Part shown: piece by piece, positions 17,006-25,077 of the stretch
How the letters are laid out: each line of letters opens with the position of its first letter
Numbering within the stretch: position 1 is the stretch's first letter
NCBI GenBank assembly: GCA_900548855.1
Contig: URMF01000006.1
Span: 1 to 64,000, forward strand
Direction of reading: 5' to 3'
Origin: an uncultured Eubacteriales bacterium
GTDB taxonomy: Bacteria; Bacillota; Clostridia; Lachnospirales; Lachnospiraceae
DNA length: 64,000 nucleotides
Notes under the pieces: generated by a model
What the model was told of the DNA's origin: nothing
Databases searched by the model: none
What the model saw: only the letters and a program-made list of their open reading frames with translations
Translations under genes and position numbers: made by a program

Positions 17006-18205
17006 ATGCTACAGGGAAAAACAATTGTGCTTGGAGTAACCGGCTCCATTGCAGCTTATAAAATTGCTAATCTTGCCAGTATGCTGGTAAAACTCCATGC
17101 AGATGTCAATGTGATTATGACAGAGAATGCCACGAATTTTATAAATCCGATTACCTTTGAGACGTTGACGGGCAACAAGTGCTTAGTGGATACCTTTGAC
17201 CGTAATTTTCAATACAATGTGGAGCATGTGGCGCTGGCAAAGCGTGCGGATTTATTTATGGTGGCACCGGCATCTGCAAACGTGATTGGGAAAATTGCCA
17301 ATGGAATTGCGGATGATATGCTGACTACTACCATCATGGCATGTAAAGCGCCCAAACTGATTGCACCAGCCATGAATACAAATATGTTTGAAAATCCAAT
17401 TGTACAGGATAATCTGAAAAAGCTGGAACAGTATCATTATGAAATTATTTCCCCGTCTACGGGATATCTGGCATGTGGAGATACCGGAGCTGGAAAACTG
17501 CCGCCGGAAGAGGTGCTTTTGGATTACATTTTAAGAGAGCTGCACTATGAGAAGGATTTGAAGGGGAAAAAGGTGCTTGTGACGGCGGGGCCGACCCGCG
17601 AGGCAATTGACCCGGTGCGCTTTCTGTCAAACCACTCCACCGGGAAAATGGGTTATGCCATTGCAAGATGTGCAATGGAGCGGGGGGCAGAGGTGACACT
17701 GGTTACAGGTGAGACTTCTGTTTCAAAGCCCCCCTTTGTCAGGGTTGTTCCTGTGGTGAGTGCGAAGGATATGTTTGAGGCAGTGAAGGAGCATATGGAA
17801 GAGGCAGATTTTATTATCAAATCGGCAGCGGTGGCAGATTACACCCCGGAGACTGTGGCAGATGAAAAAATCAAGAAAAAAGAGACGGATATGTCTATTC
17901 CCCTTATAAGGACGGCAGATATTTTGAAGTATGTGGGAGAGCACAGGAAGCCAAATCAGGTGGTCTGTGGCTTTGCCATGGAGACAAAGGATTTGTTGGA
18001 GCATGCTTCAAATAAGTTAAGGGATAAAAATGCGGATATGATTGTGGCAAATAATCTGAAGGTGGCAGGCGCCGGATTTGGAACGGACACTAATGTGGTG
18101 ACGTTAATTAAAAGGGATAAAACCAGGGAGCTTCCGCTGTTAACAAAGGAAGAGGTTGCAAAGGTGATATTGGATGAGATGCTTGGCATGTGCCGCAAGG
18201 ATTAA
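17006..18205 (+). CDS. coaBC: Bifunctional phosphopantothenoylcysteine decarboxylase/synthetase
   Basis: Dfp/CoaBC carries out two CoA steps: ligation of cysteine to 4'-phosphopantothenate (CoaB, C-terminal half) and decarboxylation to 4'-phosphopantetheine (CoaC, N-terminal half). The 399-residue protein has GVTGSIAAYK at the FMN site, the active His in VEHVALAKRAD, the PAMNTNM motif and the catalytic Cys in GYLACGDTGAG. The CoaB half has VTAGPTREAIDPVRF. An AAGGAG site lies eight bases before the ATG. In many Firmicutes coaBC lies between rpoZ and priA; here it has joined the pan genes. Confidence 0.97.
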   Translation: MLQGKTIVLGVTGSIAAYKIANLASMLVKLHADVNVIMTENATNFINPITFETLTGNKCLVDTFDRNFQYNVEHVALAKRADLFMVAPASANVIGKIANGIADDMLTTTIMACKAPKLIAPAMNTNMFENPIVQDNLKKLEQYHYEIISPSTGYLACGDTGAGKLPPEEVLLDYILRELHYEKDLKGKKVLVTAGPTREAIDPVRFLSNHSTGKMGYAIARCAMERGAEVTLVTGETSVSKPPFVRVVPVVSAKDMFEAVKEHMEEADFIIKSAAVADYTPETVADEKIKKKETDMSIPLIRTADILKYVGEHRKPNQVVCGFAMETKDLLEHASNKLRDKNADMIVANNLKVAGAGFGTDTNVVTLIKRDKTRELPLLTKEEVAKVILDEMLGMCRKD

Positions 18206-18234
18206 AATATATAACAGGAGAAATATCAAAAAGC

Positions 18235-19044
18235 ATGAAAAAGAAAGTATTGATTTTAGATATTGACGGAACACTGACAAACAGCAGGAAGGAAATTACG
18301 CCGAGGACGTTGGAAGCATTGCTTGATATTCAGAAATGTGGACACACGGTAGTTATTGCATCAGGCAGACCCACCCATGGGGTGAAATGGATATCGGATA
18401 GTTTACAGCTTAATAAGTTTGGCGGTTATGTACTTTGTTTTAACGGGGCGAGAATTACGAATGTGAAGACAGGGGAGATTGTGCACCAGCAGATATTTCC
18501 AAGGGAATGCATTGCGCCGTTGTGGAAGTATGCAAAGGAGCACGATATGGGTATGGTAACCTATGAAGAGGATACCGTGATTGCGGGAACCCGGATTGAT
18601 GAACACATGCGGTTTGAGGCTGGATTGAACCATATGGAGTTAAAGCAGGTAGAGAATTTTGCGTCCTATGTGGATTTTGACGTGAATAAATGTTTATTTA
18701 CGGCTGATGTGGATGTGGCTTCGAAGCTGGAACAGGAAATGGCATCAAAATACGAGGGAAGCTTAAGCATATACCGCTCAGAGCCATTTTTTATTGAGGC
18801 AATGCCACCTGGGGTGGATAAAGCTGCATCCTTGCGGCATTTATTTGCAAGGCTTGGCGTGGACAGGGCAGACACGGTGGCATGCGGGGACGGCTTTAAT
18901 GATATCTCCATGCTTCAGTATGCAGGTGTGGGGGCAGCCATGGCAAATGCCCAGGAAGCCGTAAAAGAAGCGGCGGATATGGTCACAAGGTATACCAATG
19001 ATGAGGATGGTTTGTTAGAGGTGGTGGAAAAATATTTCATGTAG
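18235..19044 (+). CDS. Cof-type HAD-superfamily hydrolase
   Basis: A 269-residue HAD phosphatase of the Cof/type IIB group. The nucleophile motif is DIDGTLT with Asp9 and general acid Asp11, and the magnesium motif is GDGFNDISML near the C-terminus; between them lies the usual alpha/beta cap. Substrates of this group are mostly sugar phosphates, flavin phosphates or pyridoxal phosphate, and this sequence does not tell which. The frame is open from 18190, but ATG 18235 gives the family N-terminus. Its AGGAG is rather far upstream. It starts 29 bases after coaBC. Confidence 0.9.
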   Translation: MKKKVLILDIDGTLTNSRKEITPRTLEALLDIQKCGHTVVIASGRPTHGVKWISDSLQLNKFGGYVLCFNGARITNVKTGEIVHQQIFPRECIAPLWKYAKEHDMGMVTYEEDTVIAGTRIDEHMRFEAGLNHMELKQVENFASYVDFDVNKCLFTADVDVASKLEQEMASKYEGSLSIYRSEPFFIEAMPPGVDKAASLRHLFARLGVDRADTVACGDGFNDISMLQYAGVGAAMANAQEAVKEAADMVTRYTNDEDGLLEVVEKYFM

Positions 19045-19137
19045 AGAGGATAGACTGCCGGAAAGGTTCTAGAAAAGGGAAACAGGGCAGAGTCAGGAAT
19101 ATAGAGTGATATTGTAGATAAGTGGAGTGTATGAAAA

Positions 19138-19407
19138 ATGGTGGTTAGAAAGCATTATTTTGTAAGTGGAAGGGTACAGGGAGTAGGCTTCCGGTATCGT
19201 GCATATTATACGGCAAACCATTTCGGTCTTACCGGCTATGCGGTTAACCTGGATGATGGAAGAGTGGAATTGGAGGTGCAGGGAGAAGCGTCTGCGGTAA
19301 GGGATTTTTTAGGACATGTGGAGGAGGGAAGCTTTATCCACATTGATGGAATTGAATGCTACGATATGGAGGTGGATAATTCTGAGAGAACATTCTATAT
19401 TGATTGA
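19138..19407 (+). CDS. acyP: Acylphosphatase
   Basis: A small enzyme of 89 residues that hydrolyses acyl phosphates such as acetyl phosphate or carbamoyl phosphate. The signature GRVQGVGFRY contains the phosphate-binding Arg19 and the catalytic Asn37 follows in GYAVNLDDGRVE. It has normal length for a stand-alone acylphosphatase. The promoter is not obvious, and it may be read from the HAD gene 93 bases upstream. Confidence 0.95.
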   Translation: MVVRKHYFVSGRVQGVGFRYRAYYTANHFGLTGYAVNLDDGRVELEVQGEASAVRDFLGHVEEGSFIHIDGIECYDMEVDNSERTFYID

Positions 19408-19569
19408 GAAATAGATATCTATAACGTATTTAGTAATTGATGTCAAAAAATGTAGAATCACAGTAAATATTTGTGTAATTTAATGTAAATATTGAGATAA
19501 AAACGCCACTTTTTTACATGAATGCGTATTCGCTGAAATTATTTTGACCTTTATTTTAAGTTTATATAC

Positions 19570-19609
19570 TCCCGGTTGCTAGGTTCTATGGCATCCGGGA
19601 TATTTTTTT
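19570..19609 (+). terminator. Intrinsic terminator after acyP
   Basis: TCCCGG-T-TGC pairs with GCA-T-CCGGGA, followed by TATTTTTTT. It lies 160 bases after acyP and overlaps the -35 box of the next promoter. The stretch 19408-19569 before it is A+T-rich and shows nothing else. Confidence 0.8.
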
Positions 19610-19636
19610 GACGGTATGTATAGTGTCTGCTATAAT
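19608..19636 (+). promoter_or_regulatory. Sigma-A promoter of the polymerase gene
   Basis: TTGACG at 19608-19613 and TATAAT at 19631-19636 are 17 bases apart. The start codon is about 105 bases downstream. Confidence 0.8.
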
Positions 19637-19741
19637 ATTCCGAGCAGATAATTACGATATTCTGTTTTTGTAAATACATTGGTAAGGCTATGCCATTACC
19701 GGAATATTACAGGAATAATAAGAAACGAGGGGAAAGATAAG

Positions 19742-21454
19742 ATGATACTTAGAACAGAAGAGCGGGGAATAAGGTTGTGGTTTTTAATTGCTTTTTGCCT
19801 ATTTCCATTTTTTTATGGAATGTATTATGAGTTTTGTGGCGCAATTGTTACGTTAATATTAGGAGTGATGCTGCTGGTAGATATGGGAAAGAAAAAGAAT
19901 ATGAAGGGGCAGGCAACGGTGGGATTTTCACTGGCGCTGTTATTTTTTGTTTCGTATCTTATGACCTGTATCTGGGCGGTGGATTCCGGTATGGCTTTTT
20001 TAGGAGTATTCCGGATTTCCTGGATTGTGCTATTATTATTTTTCGTACAGCAGACGGATACCGGATACCGAGATAAGCTTATTTCTACGATTCCATATGT
20101 GGGTGGATTGATGTGTCTTATTGGCTTTATGGGGTTTTTTGTGCCGTTTTTAAAACAGCATTTATATTCCAATGGACGTCTGGGTGGATTTTTCCAATAT
20201 CCAAACACATTCGCACTGTTTCTTTTAATTGGAATTGTGCTGCTCTGTAACCAGAAGAAGCCGACCTTCTGTGATTATGGGCTGGCAGGCATATTAACCA
20301 TAGGAATTGTAGTGACGGGAAGCAGGACGGTATTTGTACTGACGGTACTGGCATTTTTTTTTATGATAGTAAGGAACCGGAATGGAAGACTGGCTGCCGG
20401 AGCGGTGTTTTTTGCGGCAGTTTTTGCTGGGGTTATCTGGCTGACCGGTGATTCTGCCAGTGTGGGGAGGATTACCACATTTTCCCTGACGGATTCCACG
20501 CTCGTTGGCAGGCTGCTCTATGTGTGGGATGCTCTGCCATTGCTGCTAAAGCATCCCTTTGGAATGGGATATCTGGGATATTATTATATGGAAAATGAAA
20601 TCCAGACCGGTGTGTATACGGTGCGTTATATTCACAATGATTTGATGCAGTTAGGACTGGATATCGGGTGGATACCAATGGGGATTTATCTTTTTGCAGT
20701 GGGGAAAACATTATTTTGCCGGAATGTGTCCGCTACGAAGAGGCTGGTGACAGCTGTTATTTTTATTCACAGCCTGTTGGATTTTGATTATTCCTATACG
20801 GTGATTCTGGTAATTGTACTTCTAATTATGGAGGATGTACGGTGGAAACCGGCCCCGGATTCAGAGTCCCGGAAACAGAAGAGATGGGATTTTATGTCAG
20901 GAAAAACGTTTTCTGTGAAAAGGGAATATGTTCTGGTGTTGTCTGGTATCCTGATGCTTCTTTCTGCATATATGACAGTACCGCTTCTTGCCGCCTATAT
21001 GGAGCAGCCATCCCTTGCAGTCACCTGGTATCCATGGTATACAGAGGAACAGCTTAAGTTATTGTCCCAATCAGAGGATGTGGAAGAGGTGGATGCACTT
21101 GCAGATTGGATTTTATCACAAAATGATACCTGTGCACTGGCGTATCAGGCAAAAGCAATGACAGCCTATTGCCGGGACGATTATGAGGGTGTAATAAAAT
21201 GGCAGAAGGAGGCAATTACAAGAGATTACTTCCGCTATGAGGTATATCTTGATTATGCTTATATGCTTTATGAAGGTATGCTCTATAAGGAGGAAGAAAA
21301 CCCGGTACTTTCCGAAAAATGCAGAGAGGAGCTTGGGAGGATTCCGGAATATCTTTCGGAAGCGGAAGGAAAAATCAGCAGGCTTGGCAGTATGATTGAC
21401 GACCAGCCGCAGCTTTCGGTGGATGAGGCTATGGCGGAATTGCTTGCAGAGTAA
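19742..21454 (+). CDS. O-antigen ligase/polymerase-like membrane protein
   Basis: A 570-residue protein with about ten hydrophobic segments, a large loop after the middle of the chain and a soluble C-terminal part of about 130 residues containing short helical repeats (ALADWILSQNDTCALAYQAKAMTAYCRDD). This layout and the motif GSRTVFVLTVLAF before a periplasmic-side loop with HNDLMQLGLDIGW fit the Wzy_C/O-antigen ligase superfamily, which handles lipid-linked glycans at the outer face of the membrane. In a Gram-positive cell the product would be a wall or capsule polymer. An in-frame start exists at 19679, but ATG 19742 has a GAGGGGA site. No glycosyltransferases are adjacent. Confidence 0.82.
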   Translation: MILRTEERGIRLWFLIAFCLFPFFYGMYYEFCGAIVTLILGVMLLVDMGKKKNMKGQATVGFSLALLFFVSYLMTCIWAVDSGMAFLGVFRISWIVLLLFFVQQTDTGYRDKLISTIPYVGGLMCLIGFMGFFVPFLKQHLYSNGRLGGFFQYPNTFALFLLIGIVLLCNQKKPTFCDYGLAGILTIGIVVTGSRTVFVLTVLAFFFMIVRNRNGRLAAGAVFFAAVFAGVIWLTGDSASVGRITTFSLTDSTLVGRLLYVWDALPLLLKHPFGMGYLGYYYMENEIQTGVYTVRYIHNDLMQLGLDIGWIPMGIYLFAVGKTLFCRNVSATKRLVTAVIFIHSLLDFDYSYTVILVIVLLIMEDVRWKPAPDSESRKQKRWDFMSGKTFSVKREYVLVLSGILMLLSAYMTVPLLAAYMEQPSLAVTWYPWYTEEQLKLLSQSEDVEEVDALADWILSQNDTCALAYQAKAMTAYCRDDYEGVIKWQKEAITRDYFRYEVYLDYAYMLYEGMLYKEEENPVLSEKCREELGRIPEYLSEAEGKISRLGSMIDDQPQLSVDEAMAELLAE

Positions 21455-21527
21455 AAATTAAAAACAATAAGTAGCAGAAAAAAAGCAGTGCCCATTCGTG
21501 CCTTATATCGTCTATTCATGTAAATTG

Positions 21528-21556
21528 TTGAAATAAATCATCTAAAATAGTATAAT
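21528..21556 (+). promoter_or_regulatory. Sigma-A promoter of the surface protein/FHA/kinase operon
   Basis: TTGAAA at 21528-21533 and TATAAT at 21551-21556 with a 17-base spacer stand about 43 bases before ATG 21599. I see no terminator or further strong promoter between here and 28315. Confidence 0.8.
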
Positions 21557-21598
21557 TCAATAGATATATATTTTTTATTTATGGGCGGAGGAAGAAGA

Positions 21599-23494
21599 AT
21601 GAGAGGCACGAGAATAAAAAAGTTTTTGGGATTTCTGGCAAGTGCGGTTATTGTTCTTACCGTATCGGTGGCAATGGAAGGAGGCATGTGCCATGCTGAA
21701 ACTTCAGGCTATCGGCAGGAAGCGGTAGCCCTTGCAGCAAGCCAGGTGGGCTACCATGAAAAGGAGACAAAAGAGAATCTTTATGATTTTACGGCAAATT
21801 CCGGTTCTAATAACTGGAATAAGTATGCAGATGAATTATGGGTTGCAAATGGCGTTCCATGGGGGGCATGCTTCTTTTGGTGGGTGATGGCGCAAACCTG
21901 TGTACCCAAGGAGGTTTATCCACAATCCTTGGCGGTTACAAGAACCTGGTTTGAGGAGAGAGGGATGTGGAGGGAGAAGACAGAGTATACACCACAACCC
22001 GGGGATTATATTTTGCTGAATAATGTAAATAAGTGCGGAATTGTGGAGAGTGTTTCGGAGGATTCGGTCACTTATATTGCCGGCAATGTTGAGGATAGTG
22101 TTGTGAGGCAGACCTGTCCTTTTTTGGATTCCACTATCGATGGATATGGACTGATTGACTATGATTATTGCAAGCCACCGGAGGGGCTTGACTTGGGAGA
22201 GTGTTTTTTAGCCAAGATGATGGTGGAGAATACAACGAAAAGTATTACCAATAATGGTGAGGACGTAGTGTTGTGGGATGATGAGGATACATTACAGCAG
22301 AAATGGCTTTTTACCCGGCAAAGTGACGGAACTTATACCGTCCGTTCCCTATATGATGGGATGCTGTTGACGGTAGAGGAGGCCGGAACTAAGAACAATA
22401 CAAATGTGCGGACTGCTTCGGATAAGGAAGGTGTTCAGCCTTCACAGAAATGGTATATTTTAAAGCTTTATGGAGGATATCGTCTCGTACCCCAGCATGT
22501 TCCACATTTTGCTCTGGACAGGGTGAATTATTATGATTACAGGAACGGTATGAGCTTAAAAATCTTTTGCGCAAGCGACAGTGCTACACAATTTTTCCCA
22601 TTTAGCATGCTTGATTATTACGCATTGGAGGATATTCGTATAGCTGGTACGCCGGATATGCAGTCTGGAGAGAGTCAGACATTAAACTTAAGCTTTACAC
22701 CGGAGCAGGCATCTGCTGACCGGGTTTTGTGGGAAAGCAGTAATCCCATGATTGCAGAGGTGGATGAGAACGGAGTGGTGACTGCAAAGACAGAGGGAGA
22801 GGTTACGATATCCGTTAAGAGTACATTTAATTCAGATGTTTCAGACTGTATCACAATACATATAGAAAATGAGCATAGTGGGAAGGGAGAGACTACGGAG
22901 TCTTCCACAGAGAAGCAGACAGAAAAGAATTCCGAAGCAGAGAAAACCACGGAAAAGAATACAGAAAGGAGTACGCAAAAAACCACAGAAGTTTCAAAAT
23001 CTACGGAATCGAAGAATAACGTGAAAATAGGGACACGAATCAGAGACAAATATTGTTACTATGAGGTTACGAGTACAAAGAAGAAGACAGTAAAGGCTGT
23101 TGCTATCCGGAATAAAAAAAGAACGGTCTTAAAAATCCCCGAAAGGGTCAAATATGCCGGGAAATATTATAAGATTACTGCAATTGGGAAAAATGCATTT
23201 AAAAATAATAAAAAATTAAAGGCTGTTACGATAGGAAATAATGTGAAAACCATAGGTGAAAGTGCATTTTATGGATGTAAGCAATTAAATAAAATTACCC
23301 TTGGCAAAAATGTTACTTCGATTAACCGGAAAGCGTTTTATGGGTGCAGAAAATTAAGGCAAATAAAAATTCATTCTATGAAGCTTAAAAAGATTGGGAA
23401 AGGTGCCTTTCAAAAAATCAGCGAATCACCGGTAGTATATGCACCGAAAAAGAAGATTAAAAAATACAAGAGATTATTTAAAGGAAAGTTTTGA
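21599..23494 (+). CDS. Secreted CHAP-like/ricin-fold/Ig-like/LRR surface protein
   Basis: A 631-residue exported protein. After a signal peptide (about 1-33, ending MCHA) comes a CHAP-like amidase domain (38-175), then a ricin-type beta-trefoil region with QKW repeats (205-345), a BIG2 Ig-like domain (355-430), a Thr/Glu/Lys linker (432-475) and a BspA-type LRR_5 module to the C-terminus (LFKGKF). In the CHAP domain the nucleophile Cys91 (WGACFFWW) and Asn163 are present, but the His expected before xGIV is Lys145 (NKCGIVESV). The enzyme is therefore probably inactive. No LPXTG motif is seen. ATG 21599 is chosen over 21581 because GGAGGAAG lies just before it. It is the first gene of the operon. 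Confidence 0.88.
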   Translation: MRGTRIKKFLGFLASAVIVLTVSVAMEGGMCHAETSGYRQEAVALAASQVGYHEKETKENLYDFTANSGSNNWNKYADELWVANGVPWGACFFWWVMAQTCVPKEVYPQSLAVTRTWFEERGMWREKTEYTPQPGDYILLNNVNKCGIVESVSEDSVTYIAGNVEDSVVRQTCPFLDSTIDGYGLIDYDYCKPPEGLDLGECFLAKMMVENTTKSITNNGEDVVLWDDEDTLQQKWLFTRQSDGTYTVRSLYDGMLLTVEEAGTKNNTNVRTASDKEGVQPSQKWYILKLYGGYRLVPQHVPHFALDRVNYYDYRNGMSLKIFCASDSATQFFPFSMLDYYALEDIRIAGTPDMQSGESQTLNLSFTPEQASADRVLWESSNPMIAEVDENGVVTAKTEGEVTISVKSTFNSDVSDCITIHIENEHSGKGETTESSTEKQTEKNSEAEKTTEKNTERSTQKTTEVSKSTESKNNVKIGTRIRDKYCYYEVTSTKKKTVKAVAIRNKKRTVLKIPERVKYAGKYYKITAIGKNAFKNNKKLKAVTIGNNVKTIGESAFYGCKQLNKITLGKNVTSINRKAFYGCRKLRQIKIHSMKLKKIGKGAFQKISESPVVYAPKKKIKKYKRLFKGKF

Positions 23495-23497
23495 GGT

Positions 23498-24538
23498 ATG
23501 TTGAAGATTGGAATCTGTGAGGATGAAAAAAGTGATGCAGAGCAGCTGCGGCGTGTGTTAATACGACTTTTATTTCCCTATGGGGATGTGGAGATAAAGA
23601 GCTTTACAGATGGCAGTGAGGTAATACAAGCCATATCTTGTGGAAACTTTCCAGTGGATTTGCTGTTTCTGGATATCCATTTAAAACAGGTGGATGGGTT
23701 AACAACTGCTGCCTTTATCAGGGACAATGAAGTGGATGTGGATATTATCTTTTTGACAGCTTCAGAGGAATATGTGTATCAGGGTTATTTTTATAAGGCA
23801 TTTACCTATCTTTTAAAGCCATTGGATGAGAAGAGATTAGAGAATGAACTGGTGCGTTATATCAAAGAAAAACAGGGATTTTCAGGGAATATTACGGTAT
23901 ATCAAAAGGGCAGGGAGCTTCATCTGCCCCTTGACAGGATTCTCTATTTTAAGAGTGAAAAACGCAAGATAACTGCGTATATGAGACAGGGAACAGAAAC
24001 ATTTTATGGAAAGATGGATGAAATAGAACGCCTCGTAAGGACGAAAGGGTTTATCCGGTGCCATCAGAGCTATATTGTAAACTATAACAGGATAGATTCC
24101 TTCAGCAGGAGGGAACTTACTATTTTGGGTGTTTCTGTGCCGGTAAGCAGAAAATATTATGAGAGCATCGACAGGTTAAGAGAGGGAAAACAAAGAATGG
24201 CACACAGCCTTGCCTTGCGTAGGGAAAAAGCAGGTGCGGTTGTCTTTGTAGGAGGAATGCTTTTAGGTACGATTATCCGGATTAACAACGGAAAGGAAAT
24301 CCGGATTGGCAGAGATGGTGCAAGGTCGGATATCGTGGTACATGGTTCCCTGATCAGCAGGCTGCATGTCAGTGTTACATATCATAGTGAAACCGGGGAT
24401 TATACGGTTATCGATTATTCCAAAAACGGTGTATTTATGGAGGATGGAACAAGACTTTTGAAGGGAGAACCTATGAGGTTTTCAGAGGGAGAGATTTTAT
24501 GTCTTGGAGGTGCGCAAGATGTAATCCGGCTGGGATAG
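23498..24538 (+). CDS. Response regulator REC-LytTR fused to an FHA domain
   Basis: A 346-residue regulator with three domains. The receiver (1-120) keeps the acidic pair (CEDE, 7-10), phosphoacceptor Asp59 (LFLDIHL) and Lys107 (LLKPLD). A LytTR DNA-binding domain follows (about 130-225; IRCHQSYIVNYNRI), then a C-terminal FHA domain (about 240-345) with IGRDG, SRLH and NGVF, the residues used to bind phosphothreonine. LytTR regulators normally end after the DNA-binding domain. The FHA fusion suggests that a Ser/Thr kinase, probably the one at 26723, controls it. Only three bases separate it from the gene before. No histidine kinase is adjacent. Confidence 0.9.
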   Translation: MLKIGICEDEKSDAEQLRRVLIRLLFPYGDVEIKSFTDGSEVIQAISCGNFPVDLLFLDIHLKQVDGLTTAAFIRDNEVDVDIIFLTASEEYVYQGYFYKAFTYLLKPLDEKRLENELVRYIKEKQGFSGNITVYQKGRELHLPLDRILYFKSEKRKITAYMRQGTETFYGKMDEIERLVRTKGFIRCHQSYIVNYNRIDSFSRRELTILGVSVPVSRKYYESIDRLREGKQRMAHSLALRREKAGAVVFVGGMLLGTIIRINNGKEIRIGRDGARSDIVVHGSLISRLHVSVTYHSETGDYTVIDYSKNGVFMEDGTRLLKGEPMRFSEGEILCLGGAQDVIRLG

Positions 24539-24554
24539 GAAGGTATGGATATTT

Positions 24555-24722
24555 ATGATATTAGAAAGATGTAAGAGAAGACATTTTTATGACAGAGATA
24601 AATTTGCAGAGTGTCCTTACTGTGCCTTGGAAAAGAGTGGGATAGAAGAGGAGACAGGTGAATTTTCAGATTCCCTGGAGGATACGGCAGATGGTGGAGA
24701 GAAGCAGCCGTTTATCGGGTGA
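24555..24722 (+). CDS. 55-residue zinc-ribbon protein
   Basis: A short gene, below common length cut-offs, coding for 55 residues. It begins MILERCKRRHFYDRDKFAEC and continues PYC, giving Cys6, His10, Cys20 and Cys23, a likely zinc site; the second half is acidic (EEETGEFSDSLEDTADGGE). Similar N-terminal ribbons with the pattern HFYDxDKxxxCPxC are found on proteins encoded near FHA and kinase genes in Clostridia. It sits between two FHA genes in the same direction, 16 and 24 bases away. The function is unknown; a scaffold role is a guess. Confidence 0.7.
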   Translation: MILERCKRRHFYDRDKFAECPYCALEKSGIEEETGEFSDSLEDTADGGEKQPFIG

Positions 24723-24746
24723 TATATTAGAAAGGGTGAAGGAGGT

Positions 24747-25055
24747 ATGGATTCTGGGATTATCTGTTTGGAGGGAGAGCTTAGCGGGGCAGAACTTCCA
24801 TTGAAGCCTGGAGAGAGCATCATTGTGGGCAGGGAGCCGAGATTTTGTAATCTGATTTTCAGGGATTTGTCTATAAGCAGAAAGCATTGCAGGATTGAAT
24901 TAGACGAGCAGGGAAGATACCAGGTTACGGATTATTCTGAATGTGGATTACAGGCAGAGGACGGAACGGTATTTGAAAATGCAGTCCCTAAAAACTGCAT
25001 GGGTGGAACGGTTTTAAAAATCGGTAAAGAAGGAACGAAAATTTTATTGGTATAA
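24747..25055 (+). CDS. Stand-alone FHA-domain protein
   Basis: A 102-residue protein that is one FHA domain and nothing else. GRE at 28-30 and SRKH at 44-47 match the phosphopeptide-binding loops. The Asn that normally contacts the peptide backbone, in the place DYSxNG, is Cys66 here (DYSECGLQ), so affinity may be changed. AAGGAGG stands one base before ATG 24747, and GGGTG at a more normal distance may also serve. It lies between the zinc-ribbon gene and the FHA-D0-YukD gene. Confidence 0.88.
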   Translation: MDSGIICLEGELSGAELPLKPGESIIVGREPRFCNLIFRDLSISRKHCRIELDEQGRYQVTDYSECGLQAEDGTVFENAVPKNCMGGTVLKIGKEGTKILLV

Positions 25056-25077
25056 AGGAACAAGAGGGAGACAGATC

